DNA from: Streptomyces spinoverrucosus
GTDB taxonomy: Bacteria > Actinomycetota > Actinomycetes > Streptomycetales > Streptomycetaceae
NCBI RefSeq assembly: GCF_015712165.1
Contig: NZ_JADPZX010000001.1
Coordinates: forward strand, 2,914,001 to 2,978,000
DNA length: 64,000 nt
Reading direction: 5' to 3'
Below the pieces are notes generated by a model. It saw nothing but the letters and a program-made list of their open reading frames with translations. It made no database searches and was not told where the DNA came from. The position numbers and the translations under genes were made by a program. This document shows positions 46,491-55,057 of this stretch, one piece after another (the stretch's first letter is position 1; each line of letters starts with the position of its first letter).

Positions 46491-46730
46491 ATGAGCAGCA
46501 GGGTGGATGAGGCGCTGGGCTACGAGCAGGCGCGGGACGAGCTGATCGAGGTCGTACGGCGGCTGGAGGCGGGCGGTACGACGCTTGAGGAGTCCCTCGC
46601 GCTGTGGGAGCGCGGCGAGGAGCTGGCCAAGGTGTGCCGGCGGTGGCTGGAGGGCGCGCGGGCCCGGCTGGACGCGGCGCTCGCCGAGGAGGCCGAGGCC
46701 GAGCAGGAGGACGGCGAGGGCGACTCGTAG
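46491..46730 (+). CDS. xseB: Exodeoxyribonuclease VII small subunit
   Basis: 79 residues. [40 protein letters not shown] and a Glu-rich tail: the helical hairpin of XseB, which binds XseA as multiple copies and keeps it soluble. Directly follows xseA. A weak hairpin with CTTTT follows. Confidence 0.95.
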   Translation: MSSRVDEALGYEQARDELIEVVRRLEAGGTTLEESLALWERGEELAKVCRRWLEGARARLDAALAEEAEAEQEDGEGDS

Positions 46731-46739
46731 TGCCTGGCA

Positions 46740-46772
46740 GAGTGTGACGCGGAACACCACACTCCGCCTTTT
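46740..46772 (+). terminator. Weak terminator after xseAB
   Basis: A 7-base stem (46740-46746 with 46758-46764), an 11-base loop, and CTTTT at 46768. Short stem, so efficiency is uncertain. Confidence 0.5.
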
Positions 46773-46786
46773 GTTGAAGCCTCAAC
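46773..46786. promoter_or_regulatory. Dyad upstream of the nitroreductase gene
   Basis: GTTGA-4-TCAAC, a spacing like that of MarR-type operators, 71 bases before the start. No regulator gene is adjacent, so the role is inferred. Confidence 0.35.
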
Positions 46787-46857
46787 TTGTTTGGCGTACC
46801 GTCGACCTCGTCAAGCGGACCACGGTCCGTATCAGCACCATCCGAGAAGGTTCACGT

Positions 46858-47448
46858 ATGTCTCTCGCTCTCGACCCCGCCGCCCAGGACCTGCTGTTCC
46901 GCGAGGCCCGCACCGCGAACACCTTCACCGACGAGCCCGTCACCGACGAGCAGGTGCAGGCGATCTACGACCTGGTCAAGTACGGGCCGACCTCCATGAA
47001 CCAGTCGCCGCTGCGCGTCACGCTGGTCCGATCCCCCGAGGCCCGTGAGCGCCTGGTCCAGCACCTGGCCGAGGGCAACCAGGCCAAGACGGCCGCCGCC
47101 CCGCTGGTCGCGATCCTCTCCGCGGACAACGAGTTCCACGAGGAGCTGCCGCGGCTCTTCCCGCACTTCCCGCAGGCCAAGGACGCCTTCTTCGGCGACC
47201 GCGCCGTGCGTGAGAACAACGCCGCGCTGAACGCCGCCCTCCAGGCCGCGTACTTCATCATCGGCGTCCGCGCCGCCGGGCTGGCCGCCGGCCCCATGAC
47301 CGGCTGCGACTTCGAGGGCCTGCGCAAGGAGTTCCTGGACGACGACCACACCCCGCTGATGGTCGTGAACATCGGCCGTCCGGGCCCGGACGCGTGGTTC
47401 CCGCGCTCGCCGCGACTGGCGTACGAGGACGTCGTCACGACCGTGTGA
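46858..47448 (+). CDS. Nitroreductase-family protein (malonic semialdehyde reductase type)
   Basis: 196 residues, ATG, GAGAAGG upstream. FMN-binding nitroreductase fold: REARTANTFTDEPVTDEQVQ, IYDLVKYGPTSMNQSP (the NQSP loop) and AGLAAGPMTGCDFEGLRKEF (the RutE/HadB-type signature). Expected to reduce a small aldehyde or quinone-like compound with NAD(P)H. Stops before a strong terminator shared with the convergent DUF4245 gene. Confidence 0.88.
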   Translation: MSLALDPAAQDLLFREARTANTFTDEPVTDEQVQAIYDLVKYGPTSMNQSPLRVTLVRSPEARERLVQHLAEGNQAKTAAAPLVAILSADNEFHEELPRLFPHFPQAKDAFFGDRAVRENNAALNAALQAAYFIIGVRAAGLAAGPMTGCDFEGLRKEFLDDDHTPLMVVNIGRPGPDAWFPRSPRLAYEDVVTTV

Positions 47449-47466
47449 CCGACCGGCACGCAAGAA

Positions 47467-47500
47467 GAGGCCCCCGGCATCGACCGGGGGCCTCTTTTTT
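47467..47500. terminator. Bidirectional terminator
   Basis: An 11-base GC stem (47467-47477 with 47484-47494), a 6-base loop, and six Ts at 47495-47500; A-rich on the other side. Between convergent genes. Confidence 0.92.
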
Positions 47501-47507
47501 CACGTTG

Positions 47508-48044
47508 TCACGACGTCTTCAGCGCCTTCGCCATCGTGGCCAGCTGCTCGAACGAGCCCGTGCCGGCCACCACCGTGGTCGCGCCCTTGGCGTCGTCGTC
47601 CTCCGCGAGGACGAGCGCGTCGTACCGGCCGCCGGTCCAGCGGATCCACGTACGGCCGCCGATCTCCTCGGTGACCTCCGTCTCCTCCGCACCCTGGGTC
47701 GCGTCCTCGATGAACGGGATCCGCTTGTCCATGGACTGCTTCACGGTGACGTACTCGCCGTCGGGGGCATGGAAGCCCAGGTGCCAGGTGTCGTGCTCCT
47801 GGCCGTTGAAGCGGACCGACGTCGCCTTCCAGGTCTGCGGCAGGCCCTCCGGCGCGGCCACCGGGTAGGCGGCGGCACGGCGGGCCGTGAGCAGTTCGAT
47901 CCGGTAGTCGACCCGGGGGAGGTCGGGTTCCCTGTCGTCGTCGTGCGGGATGAAGAGGTACATGACCAATCCCGCCAGCACGATCAGGCCCAGGGAGAGA
48001 ACCATGTCCCGGACCGTCTTCTGCTTGCCGTTCGTACCTGCCAC
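47508..48044 (-). CDS. DUF4245 membrane-anchored protein
   Basis: 178 residues from a GTG. One N-terminal transmembrane anchor (MVLSLGLIVLAGLVMYLFIP) and a ~140-residue extracytoplasmic domain with TWKATSVRFNGQEHDTWHLG, YVTVKQSMDK and IGGRTWIRWTGGRYDALVLA, the DUF4245 pattern of actinobacteria. Lies between the nitroreductase and glpX as in related genomes. Function unknown. Confidence 0.82.
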   Translation of the reverse strand: MAGTNGKQKTVRDMVLSLGLIVLAGLVMYLFIPHDDDREPDLPRVDYRIELLTARRAAAYPVAAPEGLPQTWKATSVRFNGQEHDTWHLGFHAPDGEYVTVKQSMDKRIPFIEDATQGAEETEVTEEIGGRTWIRWTGGRYDALVLAEDDDAKGATTVVAGTGSFEQLATMAKALKTS

Positions 48045-48171
48045 GCGCCCTATCGTCGCAGGTGCCCCCGCTGCTCATCCGTGGGGGGCTCTGCTCATTC
48101 TGTCGATCTGACGATAGAGTCGTCGCCGAAACCCTCATCCGGCCGTCGTCGTATCAGAAAGGTGCGTTCCG

Positions 48172-49203
48172 ATGACCGAGCATCATCTGCCGTCCGAACT
48201 CGATGTCCCCTCCGAGGCCCCCGACCGCAACCTCGCCCTGGAACTGGTCCGGGTGACCGAGGCCGCGGCGATGGCCGCGGGCCGCTGGGTGGGGCGCGGT
48301 GACAAGAACGGCGCCGACGGTGCCGCGGTGCGCGCCATGCGCGCCCTCGTCTCCACCGTCTCCATGAACGGCGTCGTCGTCATCGGGGAGGGCGAGAAGG
48401 ACGAGGCGCCGATGCTCTTCAACGGGGAGCGGGTCGGCGACGGGACCGGGCCCGAGTGCGACATCGCCGTCGACCCGATCGACGGTACGACCCTCACCGC
48501 GAAGGGCATGCCGAACGCGATCGCGGTGCTGGCGGCGGCGGAGCGGGGGTCGATGTTCGACCCGTCGGCCGTGTTCTACATGGACAAGCTGGTCACCGGG
48601 CCCGAGGCGGCGGACTTCGTCGACATCGACGCGCCGGTGTCGGTGAACATCCGGCGGGTCGCCAAGGCCAAGCGGGCCACGCCGGAGGATGTGACCGTCG
48701 TCATCCTCGACCGGCCTCGGCACGAGGGGCTGATCCAGGAGGTCCGGGAGACCGGCGCGCGCATCAAGCTGATCTCCGACGGGGATGTGGCGGGGTCGAT
48801 CCTGGCGCTGCGTGAGGGCACGGGTATCGACCTCCTGCTGGGCATCGGTGGGACGCCGGAGGGGATCATCTCGGCCTGTGCCGTGAAGTGCCTCGGGGGG
48901 ACGATTCAGGGCAAGCTGTGGCCCAAGGACGCGGAGGAGCGGCAGCGGGCCCTTGATGCCGGGCACGATCTGGATCGGGTGCTGACGACCGAGGACCTGG
49001 TGACCGGGGAGAACGTGTTCTTCGTGGCGACCGGGATCACGGACGGGGAGTTGCTGCGGGGGGTTCGGTATCGGTCGGAGACCGCTACGACGGACTCGAT
49101 TGTGATGCGGTCCAAGTCGGGGACCGTGCGGAGGATCGACTCCGAGCATCGGTTGAGCAAGCTGCGGGCGTACAGCGCGATTGATTTTGATCGGGCGAAG
49201 TAG
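48172..49203 (+). CDS. glpX: Class II fructose-1,6-bisphosphatase
   Basis: 343 residues, ATG, GAAAGG upstream. GlpX signatures: [11 protein letters not shown] (~80), [12 protein letters not shown] (~100, metal-binding Asp/Glu), [20 protein letters not shown] (~224). Converts fructose-1,6-bisphosphate to fructose-6-phosphate in gluconeogenesis; often the only FBPase in Streptomyces. Monocistronic, closed by a bidirectional terminator. Confidence 0.96.
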   Translation: MTEHHLPSELDVPSEAPDRNLALELVRVTEAAAMAAGRWVGRGDKNGADGAAVRAMRALVSTVSMNGVVVIGEGEKDEAPMLFNGERVGDGTGPECDIAVDPIDGTTLTAKGMPNAIAVLAAAERGSMFDPSAVFYMDKLVTGPEAADFVDIDAPVSVNIRRVAKAKRATPEDVTVVILDRPRHEGLIQEVRETGARIKLISDGDVAGSILALREGTGIDLLLGIGGTPEGIISACAVKCLGGTIQGKLWPKDAEERQRALDAGHDLDRVLTTEDLVTGENVFFVATGITDGELLRGVRYRSETATTDSIVMRSKSGTVRRIDSEHRLSKLRAYSAIDFDRAK

Positions 49204-49231
49204 CGCCTGATCAACGGGGGGCTGCTGATCG

Positions 49232-49284
49232 TTGGCGGCTGCGGGTCGTGTTTGGTTGATCGCGCAGTTCCCCGCGCCCCTGAC
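49232..49284 (+). repeat. Dispersed Streptomyces intergenic repeat
   Basis: It contains GATCGCGCAGTTCCCCGCG then CCCCTGA. The same core recurs at 57143-57210. Sequences with this core are very common between Streptomyces genes; family-level knowledge, not counted here. Confidence 0.7.
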
Positions 49285-49307
49285 GGCGCTACCCTTCCCC
49301 GCATCAC

Positions 49308-49339
49308 AAAGGCGCCCCCTGTGCGGAGGGGGCGCCTTT
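49308..49339. terminator. Bidirectional terminator glpX/whiB-like
   Basis: A 13-base stem (49308-49320 with 49327-49339) with A/T-rich ends and a 6-base loop. Confidence 0.88.
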
Positions 49340-49351
49340 GCGTGTCCGGCG

Positions 49352-49726
49352 TCAGCCGGCGGCCGCTATGCGGTTTGCTCGGGATGCCTTCTTCACTTCC
49401 AGTTCGCGGCGGCGGCGCCTCGCCAGGACTACTCGGCGTTCGGCGGCGGTGAGGCCGCCCCAGACGCCGTACGGTTCGGGCTGGAGGAGGGCGTGTTCGC
49501 GGCACTCGACCATGACGGGGCAGCGGGCGCAGACGCGCTTCGCCGCCTCCTCACGGGAGAGCCGGGCGGCGGTGGGTTCCTTGGAGGGTGCGAAGAACAG
49601 GCCGGCCTCGTCGCGCCGGCACACGGCCTCCGTGTGCCAAGGGGCGTCTTGGTCCCTGTCTCGCGCTGGCACCCGCTGGGCCGGAACGCCAGCTACCTGC
49701 AGGGACGAATGCGGCGGTTGCAGCAC
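49352..49726 (-). CDS. WhiB-family [4Fe-4S] transcription factor
   Basis: 124 residues from a GTG. The four cluster cysteines appear as TEAVCRRDE (~36), RVCARCPVMVEC (~66, 69, 75), followed by the WhiB turn YGVWGGLTAAERR and a basic C-terminal tail RRRRRELEVKKASRANR that binds DNA. The position between glpX and DUF1707/fumarase genes is conserved in Streptomyces. These proteins work by binding the principal sigma factor; specific targets unknown. Confidence 0.93.
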   Translation of the reverse strand: MLQPPHSSLQVAGVPAQRVPARDRDQDAPWHTEAVCRRDEAGLFFAPSKEPTAARLSREEAAKRVCARCPVMVECREHALLQPEPYGVWGGLTAAERRVVLARRRRRELEVKKASRANRIAAAG

Positions 49727-49900
49727 GGTCTACTCCTGACGACGGCTTCGCGAGCGAGAGACGATGCAGCAAGGTCTACCCGCTGTACGCGCGCCTATGC
49801 AGGGAGTCCCCAACCGCTGGAATCCGGGGGTACGGACGCGCCGCCCGGGACGGGCCGGACGGTGACCGGATCCCTTCGGATCAGGTCGACTTCACAACCG

Positions 49901-50584
49901 TCAACGGTCCAGGTGTTTACGCAAACCCTTGTCGACCTTGCGCTGCACCCGATCGAGAATGTCCGCCACGAGCTTTCCGCGCTTCGGCCGCGCCTCGATG
50001 TTGCCGAGGACGGCCCAGCCGTCGACGAAGACGACGGGCGCGTCGGGGTCGGCCGCGTCCAGCGTGTCCACCTCGAAGTTGCCGAGGATGCCACCGCCCG
50101 TGCCGCGCAGCGAGACGTTCTCCGGCACGCGGACCTCGACGTTTCCGAAGACGGACCAGGCCTTGATCATGACCTGCTGGTACTCGAAGATCGCCTCGCT
50201 GAGGTCGATCTCGACGCTGCCGAAGATCGAGTACGCGTGGATACGGCGGCCCGCGCGCCAGCGCCCCTTGCGCACCGAGGCGCTGAACACCGCGACCAGG
50301 TTCTCGTCCGGGTCCGCCGGTATCGCACCGGCTGTCGGGCGGTGGGGCGCGGAGGTGTACGCGGGCGTCGCGCGGGCCTGGTGCGCGCCGGGCAGGTCGC
50401 GCACATACGGCTCGAGTTCGCCGACCGTCTTGGCGCGGTAGACGCCCTCCACTCGCTCGGCGTGCTCCTCGGCGGTGAGACGGCCTTCGGCGAGGGCGTC
50501 GCGCAGAACGTCCGCGAAGCGGTCGCGGTCGGCGTCGGAGGCGCGGAGCTCGGAGGCGGGCGCGGTCTGCTTCTGAAGGTCCAC
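49901..50584 (-). CDS. DUF1707 protein with LiaF-like C-terminal domain
   Basis: 227 residues from a GTG. The N-terminal DUF1707 segment ASDADRDRFADVLRDALAEG then RLTAEEHAERVEGVYRAKT (~12-58). The C-terminal ~110 residues are beta-rich (IFGSVEIDLSEAIFEYQQVM; SVFGNVEVRVPENVSLRGTG; WAVLGNIEARPKRGK), like cell-wall-stress LiaF/DUF2154 domains. No membrane helix. The role is unknown; such proteins are frequent in actinobacteria. Confidence 0.88.
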   Translation of the reverse strand: MDLQKQTAPASELRASDADRDRFADVLRDALAEGRLTAEEHAERVEGVYRAKTVGELEPYVRDLPGAHQARATPAYTSAPHRPTAGAIPADPDENLVAVFSASVRKGRWRAGRRIHAYSIFGSVEIDLSEAIFEYQQVMIKAWSVFGNVEVRVPENVSLRGTGGGILGNFEVDTLDAADPDAPVVFVDGWAVLGNIEARPKRGKLVADILDRVQRKVDKGLRKHLDR

Positions 50585-50740
50585 GACAGCAGCGTACCCA
50601 AACACGATAGATCGCGACACCCCAGGGAGCCGCGAACTGAGCCTTACCTCACAAGCTCCCCGCCAGTGGCACGTCCTACGCTGGGGGACGCTTGCCAACG
50701 GAGGCCAGCCGCTGAATGCCGTGAGTGAGGAATGGGCGAG

Positions 50741-52408
50741 ATGCCTGAGTTCGAGTACACCGATCTGCTCCCCATGGGGGAGGACACCACCCCGTACCGG
50801 CTGGTGACCTCCGAGGGTGTCTCCACCTTCGAGGCCGACGGGCGGACGTTCCTCAAGGTCGAGCCGGAGGCGCTGCGCAAGCTCGCCGAGGAGGCCATCC
50901 ACGACATCCAGCACTACCTGCGCCCGGCCCACCTGGCCCAGCTGCGCCGGATCATCGACGACCCGGAGGCGTCGGGCAACGACAAGTTCGTCGCCCTGGA
51001 CCTGCTGAAGAACGCCAACATCGCGGCGGCGGGTGTGCTGCCCATGTGCCAGGACACCGGCACGGCGATCGTCATGGGCAAGCGCGGCCAGAACGTCCTC
51101 ACCGCGGGCGAGGACGAGAAGGCGCTGTCCAAGGGCATCTACGACGCGTACACCAAGCTGAACCTCCGCTACTCCCAGATGGCCCCGCTCACCATGTGGG
51201 AGGAGAAGAACACCGGCTCCAACCTCCCCGCGCAGATCGAGCTGTACGCGGCGGACGGCGGCGCCTACAAGTTCCTGTTCATGGCCAAGGGCGGCGGCAG
51301 CGCCAACAAGTCGTTCCTGTACCAGGAGACCAAGGCCGTCCTGAACGAGGCCTCCATGATGAAGTTCCTGGAGGAGAAGATCCGTTCGCTGGGTACGGCC
51401 GCCTGCCCGCCGTACCACCTGGCCATCGTGGTCGGCGGTACGAGCGCCGAGTACGCGCTGAAGACCGCGAAGTACGCCTCCGCGCACTACCTGGACGAGA
51501 TTCCGGCCGAGGGCTCGCCGCTCGGGCACGGGTTCCGGGACAAGGAACTGGAGGAGAAGGTCTTCGAGCTGACGCAGAAGATCGGTATCGGGGCGCAGTT
51601 CGGCGGCAAGTACTTCTGCCATGACGTACGGGTGGTGCGGCTGCCGCGCCACGGTGCGTCCTGCCCGGTGGCCATCGCCGTGTCCTGCTCCGCCGACCGG
51701 CAGGCGGTCGCGAAGATCACCGCCGAGGGCGTGTTCCTGGAACAGTTGGAGACGGACCCGGCGCGGTTCCTGCCGGAGACGACGGACGAGCACCTCGACG
51801 AGTCCTCCGACGTCGTCAGGATCGACCTCAACCAGCCGATGGACGACATCCTCTCCGAGCTGACCAAGTACCCGGTCAAGACCCGGCTTTCGCTCACCGG
51901 CCCGCTGGTCGTGGCCCGCGACATCGCGCACGCCAAGATCAAGGAGCGGCTGGACGCGGGCGAGGAGATGCCGCAGTACCTGAAGGACCACCCGGTGTAC
52001 TACGCGGGTCCGGCGAAGACCCCCGAGGGCTACGCCTCCGGCTCCTTCGGCCCGACCACGGCCGGCCGCATGGACTCCTACGTCGAGCAGTTCCAGGCGG
52101 CGGGCGGCTCCAAGGTGATGCTGGCCAAGGGCAACCGCAGCGGGCAGGTCACCGACGCGTGCGCCGCGCACGGCGGCTTCTACCTCGGCTCCATCGGCGG
52201 CCCCGCCGCCCGCCTCGCCCAGGACTGCATCAAGAAGGTCGAGGTCGTCGAGTACGAGGAGCTCGGCATGGAGGCCGTGTGGAAGATCGAGGTCGAGGAC
52301 TTCCCGGCGTTCGTCGTGGTCGACGACAAGGGCAACGACTTCTTCAAGGACCCGGCCCCGCAGCCGACGTTCACGTCGATTCCGGTACGGGGGCCTGGGC
52401 TGGCGTAA
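50741..52408 (+). CDS. fumA: Fumarate hydratase class I ([4Fe-4S])
   Basis: 555 residues (ATG 50741; an ATG three codons earlier is possible). Iron-sulfur cysteines in PMCQDTGTA (~102), TAACPPYH (~221) and VSCSADRQ (~315). Alpha and beta parts are fused in one chain, the E. coli FumA type. Interconverts fumarate and malate in the TCA cycle. Oxygen-sensitive in family members. A class II enzyme gene follows, so the genome has both types. Confidence 0.95.
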   Translation: MPEFEYTDLLPMGEDTTPYRLVTSEGVSTFEADGRTFLKVEPEALRKLAEEAIHDIQHYLRPAHLAQLRRIIDDPEASGNDKFVALDLLKNANIAAAGVLPMCQDTGTAIVMGKRGQNVLTAGEDEKALSKGIYDAYTKLNLRYSQMAPLTMWEEKNTGSNLPAQIELYAADGGAYKFLFMAKGGGSANKSFLYQETKAVLNEASMMKFLEEKIRSLGTAACPPYHLAIVVGGTSAEYALKTAKYASAHYLDEIPAEGSPLGHGFRDKELEEKVFELTQKIGIGAQFGGKYFCHDVRVVRLPRHGASCPVAIAVSCSADRQAVAKITAEGVFLEQLETDPARFLPETTDEHLDESSDVVRIDLNQPMDDILSELTKYPVKTRLSLTGPLVVARDIAHAKIKERLDAGEEMPQYLKDHPVYYAGPAKTPEGYASGSFGPTTAGRMDSYVEQFQAAGGSKVMLAKGNRSGQVTDACAAHGGFYLGSIGGPAARLAQDCIKKVEVVEYEELGMEAVWKIEVEDFPAFVVVDDKGNDFFKDPAPQPTFTSIPVRGPGLA

Positions 52409-52429
52409 GCGGTGTGCCGGGGGCGGGTT

Positions 52430-52444
52430 GGGGGCTTCGCCCCC
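52430..52444 (+). terminator. Short hairpin after the class I fumarase
   Basis: GGGGGC-TTC-GCCCCC, at the start of a dispersed repeat. Confidence 0.55.
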
Positions 52445-52495
52445 TGGACCCCCGTCGGCCTGGACGGCCTCGTCCTCAAACGCCGGACGGGCTGA
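52445..52495 (+). repeat. Dispersed Streptomyces intergenic repeat (second type)
   Basis: It contains GGCCTCGTCCTCAAACGCCG followed by GACGGGCTGA, a core that recurs throughout Streptomyces intergenic DNA. Only this copy was seen in the window. Confidence 0.6.
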
Positions 52496-52565
52496 ATTCC
52501 GCTGACCGGCCCCGTTCGGCGCAGCCCCGCGGAACATCCCCGCCGCCTCCGTCGCTGTACCCGCT

Positions 52566-53951
52566 ATGAGCGAATACCGCATCGAGCACGACTCCATGGG
52601 TGAGGTCAGGGTTCCCGCCGACGCCAAGTGGCGGGCGCAGACGCAGCGGGCCGTGGAGAACTTCCCCGTCTCCGGGCAGCGGCTGGAGCGCGCCCACATC
52701 GAGGCCCTCGCGCGCATCAAGGCCGCGGCCGCCACCGTCAACGCCAAGCTCGGCGTCCTCGACAAGGACATCGCCGACGCCATCCAGGAGGCGGCGCTGG
52801 AGGTCGCGGAGGGGCGGTGGGACGAGCACTTCCCCGTCGACGTGTTCCAGACGGGCTCCGGCACCTCGTCCAACATGAACACCAACGAGGTGATCGCGAC
52901 CCTCGCGAGCGAACGGCTCGGCCGGAACGTCCACCCCAACGACCACGTCAACGCGTCCCAGTCGTCCAACGACGTCTTCCCCTCCTCCGTGCACATCGCC
53001 GCCACGGCCGCCGTCCTGCGCGACCTGATCCCGGCGCTGGAGCACCTCGCCGGCTCCCTGGAGCGCAAGGCGGAGGAGTTCGCCGACGTGGTGAAGTCGG
53101 GGCGGACGCATCTGATGGACGCCACGCCCGTGACGCTGGGGCAGGAATTCGGCGGGTACGCCGCCCAGATGCGGTACGGCGTCGAGCGGCTTCAGGCCTC
53201 CCTCCCCCGGCTCGCAGAACTGCCGCTCGGCGGCACGGCGGTCGGTACGGGGATCAACACCCCGCCCGGTTTCCCGGCGGCCGTGATCGCGGAGGTCGCC
53301 CGCGCGACCGGCCTGCCACTCACCGAGGCCCGCGACCACTTCGAGGCGCAGGGCGCCCGGGACGGGATCGTCGAGACCAGCGGGCAGCTGCGGACCATCG
53401 CCGTCGGGCTGACGAAGATCGCCAACGACCTGCGCTGGATGGCGTCCGGGCCGCGCACCGGGCTGGCCGAGATCAACCTGCCCGATCTGCAGCCCGGTTC
53501 GTCGATCATGCCCGGCAAGGTCAACCCGGTCGTCCCGGAGGCCGTGCTCATGGTCTGCGCGCAGGTCGTCGGAAACGACGCCACCGTCGCCACCGCGGGC
53601 GCCTCCGGCAACTTCGAGCTGAACGTGATGCTTCCGGTCATCGCGAAGAACGTGCTGGAGTCGATCCGGCTGCTGGCGAACGTCTCACGACTGCTCGCCG
53701 ACCGGACCGTCGACGGCATCACCGCCAACCGCGAACGGGCCCGCGAGTACGCCGAGTCGTCACCGTCCGTGGTGACCCCGCTCAACAAGTACATCGGCTA
53801 CGAGGAGGCCGCCAAGGTGGCCAAGAAGTCGCTGGCGGAACGGAAGACGATCCGTCAGGTCGTGCTGGAGGGCGGCTACGTGGAGCGCGGCGACCTGACG
53901 GTGGAGCAGCTCGACGAGGCGCTCGACGTCCTGCGGATGACGCGTCCGTGA
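52566..53951 (+). CDS. fumC: Fumarate hydratase class II
   Basis: 461 residues, ATG. FumC signature [16 protein letters not shown] (~310), plus [16 protein letters not shown] (~97), [14 protein letters not shown] (~122) and [17 protein letters not shown] (~178). No iron-sulfur cluster, so active under oxidative conditions. Together with the class I enzyme upstream this gives condition-dependent fumarase capacity. Confidence 0.96.
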   Translation: MSEYRIEHDSMGEVRVPADAKWRAQTQRAVENFPVSGQRLERAHIEALARIKAAAATVNAKLGVLDKDIADAIQEAALEVAEGRWDEHFPVDVFQTGSGTSSNMNTNEVIATLASERLGRNVHPNDHVNASQSSNDVFPSSVHIAATAAVLRDLIPALEHLAGSLERKAEEFADVVKSGRTHLMDATPVTLGQEFGGYAAQMRYGVERLQASLPRLAELPLGGTAVGTGINTPPGFPAAVIAEVARATGLPLTEARDHFEAQGARDGIVETSGQLRTIAVGLTKIANDLRWMASGPRTGLAEINLPDLQPGSSIMPGKVNPVVPEAVLMVCAQVVGNDATVATAGASGNFELNVMLPVIAKNVLESIRLLANVSRLLADRTVDGITANRERAREYAESSPSVVTPLNKYIGYEEAAKVAKKSLAERKTIRQVVLEGGYVERGDLTVEQLDEALDVLRMTRP

Positions 53952-54033
53952 CCGGCGGCCGTACCGTGTGACCGGCGCGTGAACCGTGACGCGCGCCGCA
54001 GCGTCGTATGCCTGTGACACCTAATATCTGTGC

Positions 54034-54726
54034 ATGGCGGACGACGGAGCGGTGAAACGCGTGGAAGCGGGCGGAGTTACGGCCTTCTGGGCACCCGGCA
54101 GTCACATCCTGTGGCGCTACCGGGAGAACGCAGGCGACCGCTTCCACATCGCGCGCCCCGTCACCGTCGTGCGCGACGACGCCGACCTGCTCGCCGTGTG
54201 GATGGCGCCGGGCACGGAGTGCGTCAAGCCGGTGCTGGCCGACGGGACGCCGGTGCACCTGGAGCCCCTCCAGTCGCGCTACACCAAGCCGCGGACCGTA
54301 CAGCGCGACCACTGGTTCGGCACCGGCGTGCTGAAGCTGGCCCGGCCCGGCGAGCCGTGGTCGGTGTGGCTGTTCTGGGATCCGGGCTGGCAGTTCAAGA
54401 ACTGGTACGTCAATCTTGAGCAGCCGCTGGTGCGTTGGGGCGGCGGGGTGGACTCCGAGGATCACTTTCTCGACATCACGGTGGAGCCGGACCGCAGTTG
54501 GCACTGGCGGGACGAGGACGAGTTCGCGCAGGCCCAGCGGGACGGTCTGATGGACGCCGCGCAGGCCGAGCGGGTCCGGGACGCGGGGCGGTCCGCGGTG
54601 GAGGTGATCCGCGCCTGGGGGCCGCCGTTCTCGGACGGCTGGCAGCACTGGCGGCCGGATCCGTCCTGGACCGTACCCTCCCTTCCGGAGGACTGGGATC
54701 GTATGCCTGCGCATGTGTCCTCATGA
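54034..54726 (+). CDS. DUF402 (FomD-like) protein
   Basis: 230 residues, ATG. Beta-rich DUF402 fold: FHIARPVTVVRDDADLLAVW, the acidic WYVNLEQPLVRWGGGVDSED and HFLDITVEPDRSWHWRDEDE, which supply the metal-binding Asp/Glu residues of the family. Characterised relatives hydrolyse nucleoside diphosphates or CMP-phosphonates. Conserved next to fumC in Streptomyces. Confidence 0.85.
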   Translation: MADDGAVKRVEAGGVTAFWAPGSHILWRYRENAGDRFHIARPVTVVRDDADLLAVWMAPGTECVKPVLADGTPVHLEPLQSRYTKPRTVQRDHWFGTGVLKLARPGEPWSVWLFWDPGWQFKNWYVNLEQPLVRWGGGVDSEDHFLDITVEPDRSWHWRDEDEFAQAQRDGLMDAAQAERVRDAGRSAVEVIRAWGPPFSDGWQHWRPDPSWTVPSLPEDWDRMPAHVSS

Positions 54727-55057
54727 GACCCTTGCTGCGCCCCCGGGCAGGAAACGTAGGATCGTCCTCCGCAAGGGCGCGCGGCGGCAACTCGCAGGGC
54801 GCACAGTGTGCTTGACCGGATGTCACCGAGGGGCGGCAGGACGTGAGCGAGGGGTACGAGGGCAACACCCGCAGAGCCTGCGCCGAGACGGGCAGGCCTC
54901 TCGGCGCGGGCGCCGGGGGCCGCGGCCGGCCCGCCGGTGGCGCAGGAACAGCCTCTGACCACGCGGGAATTCCGTTCCTGGGGCACGTATTCCGGGTATC
55001 GGGACTTCTGCGGGACGAACTGCACGCGCGGTGCAAGGCCCGCACGGCCCCGGACGG
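54727..55057. other. Intergenic; possible small frame
   Basis: A plus-strand frame from GTG 54843 to 55076 (77 residues, GGCAGGAC upstream) overlaps the phosphatase start in another phase. Its composition is not convincing. Otherwise a likely promoter region. Confidence 0.35.
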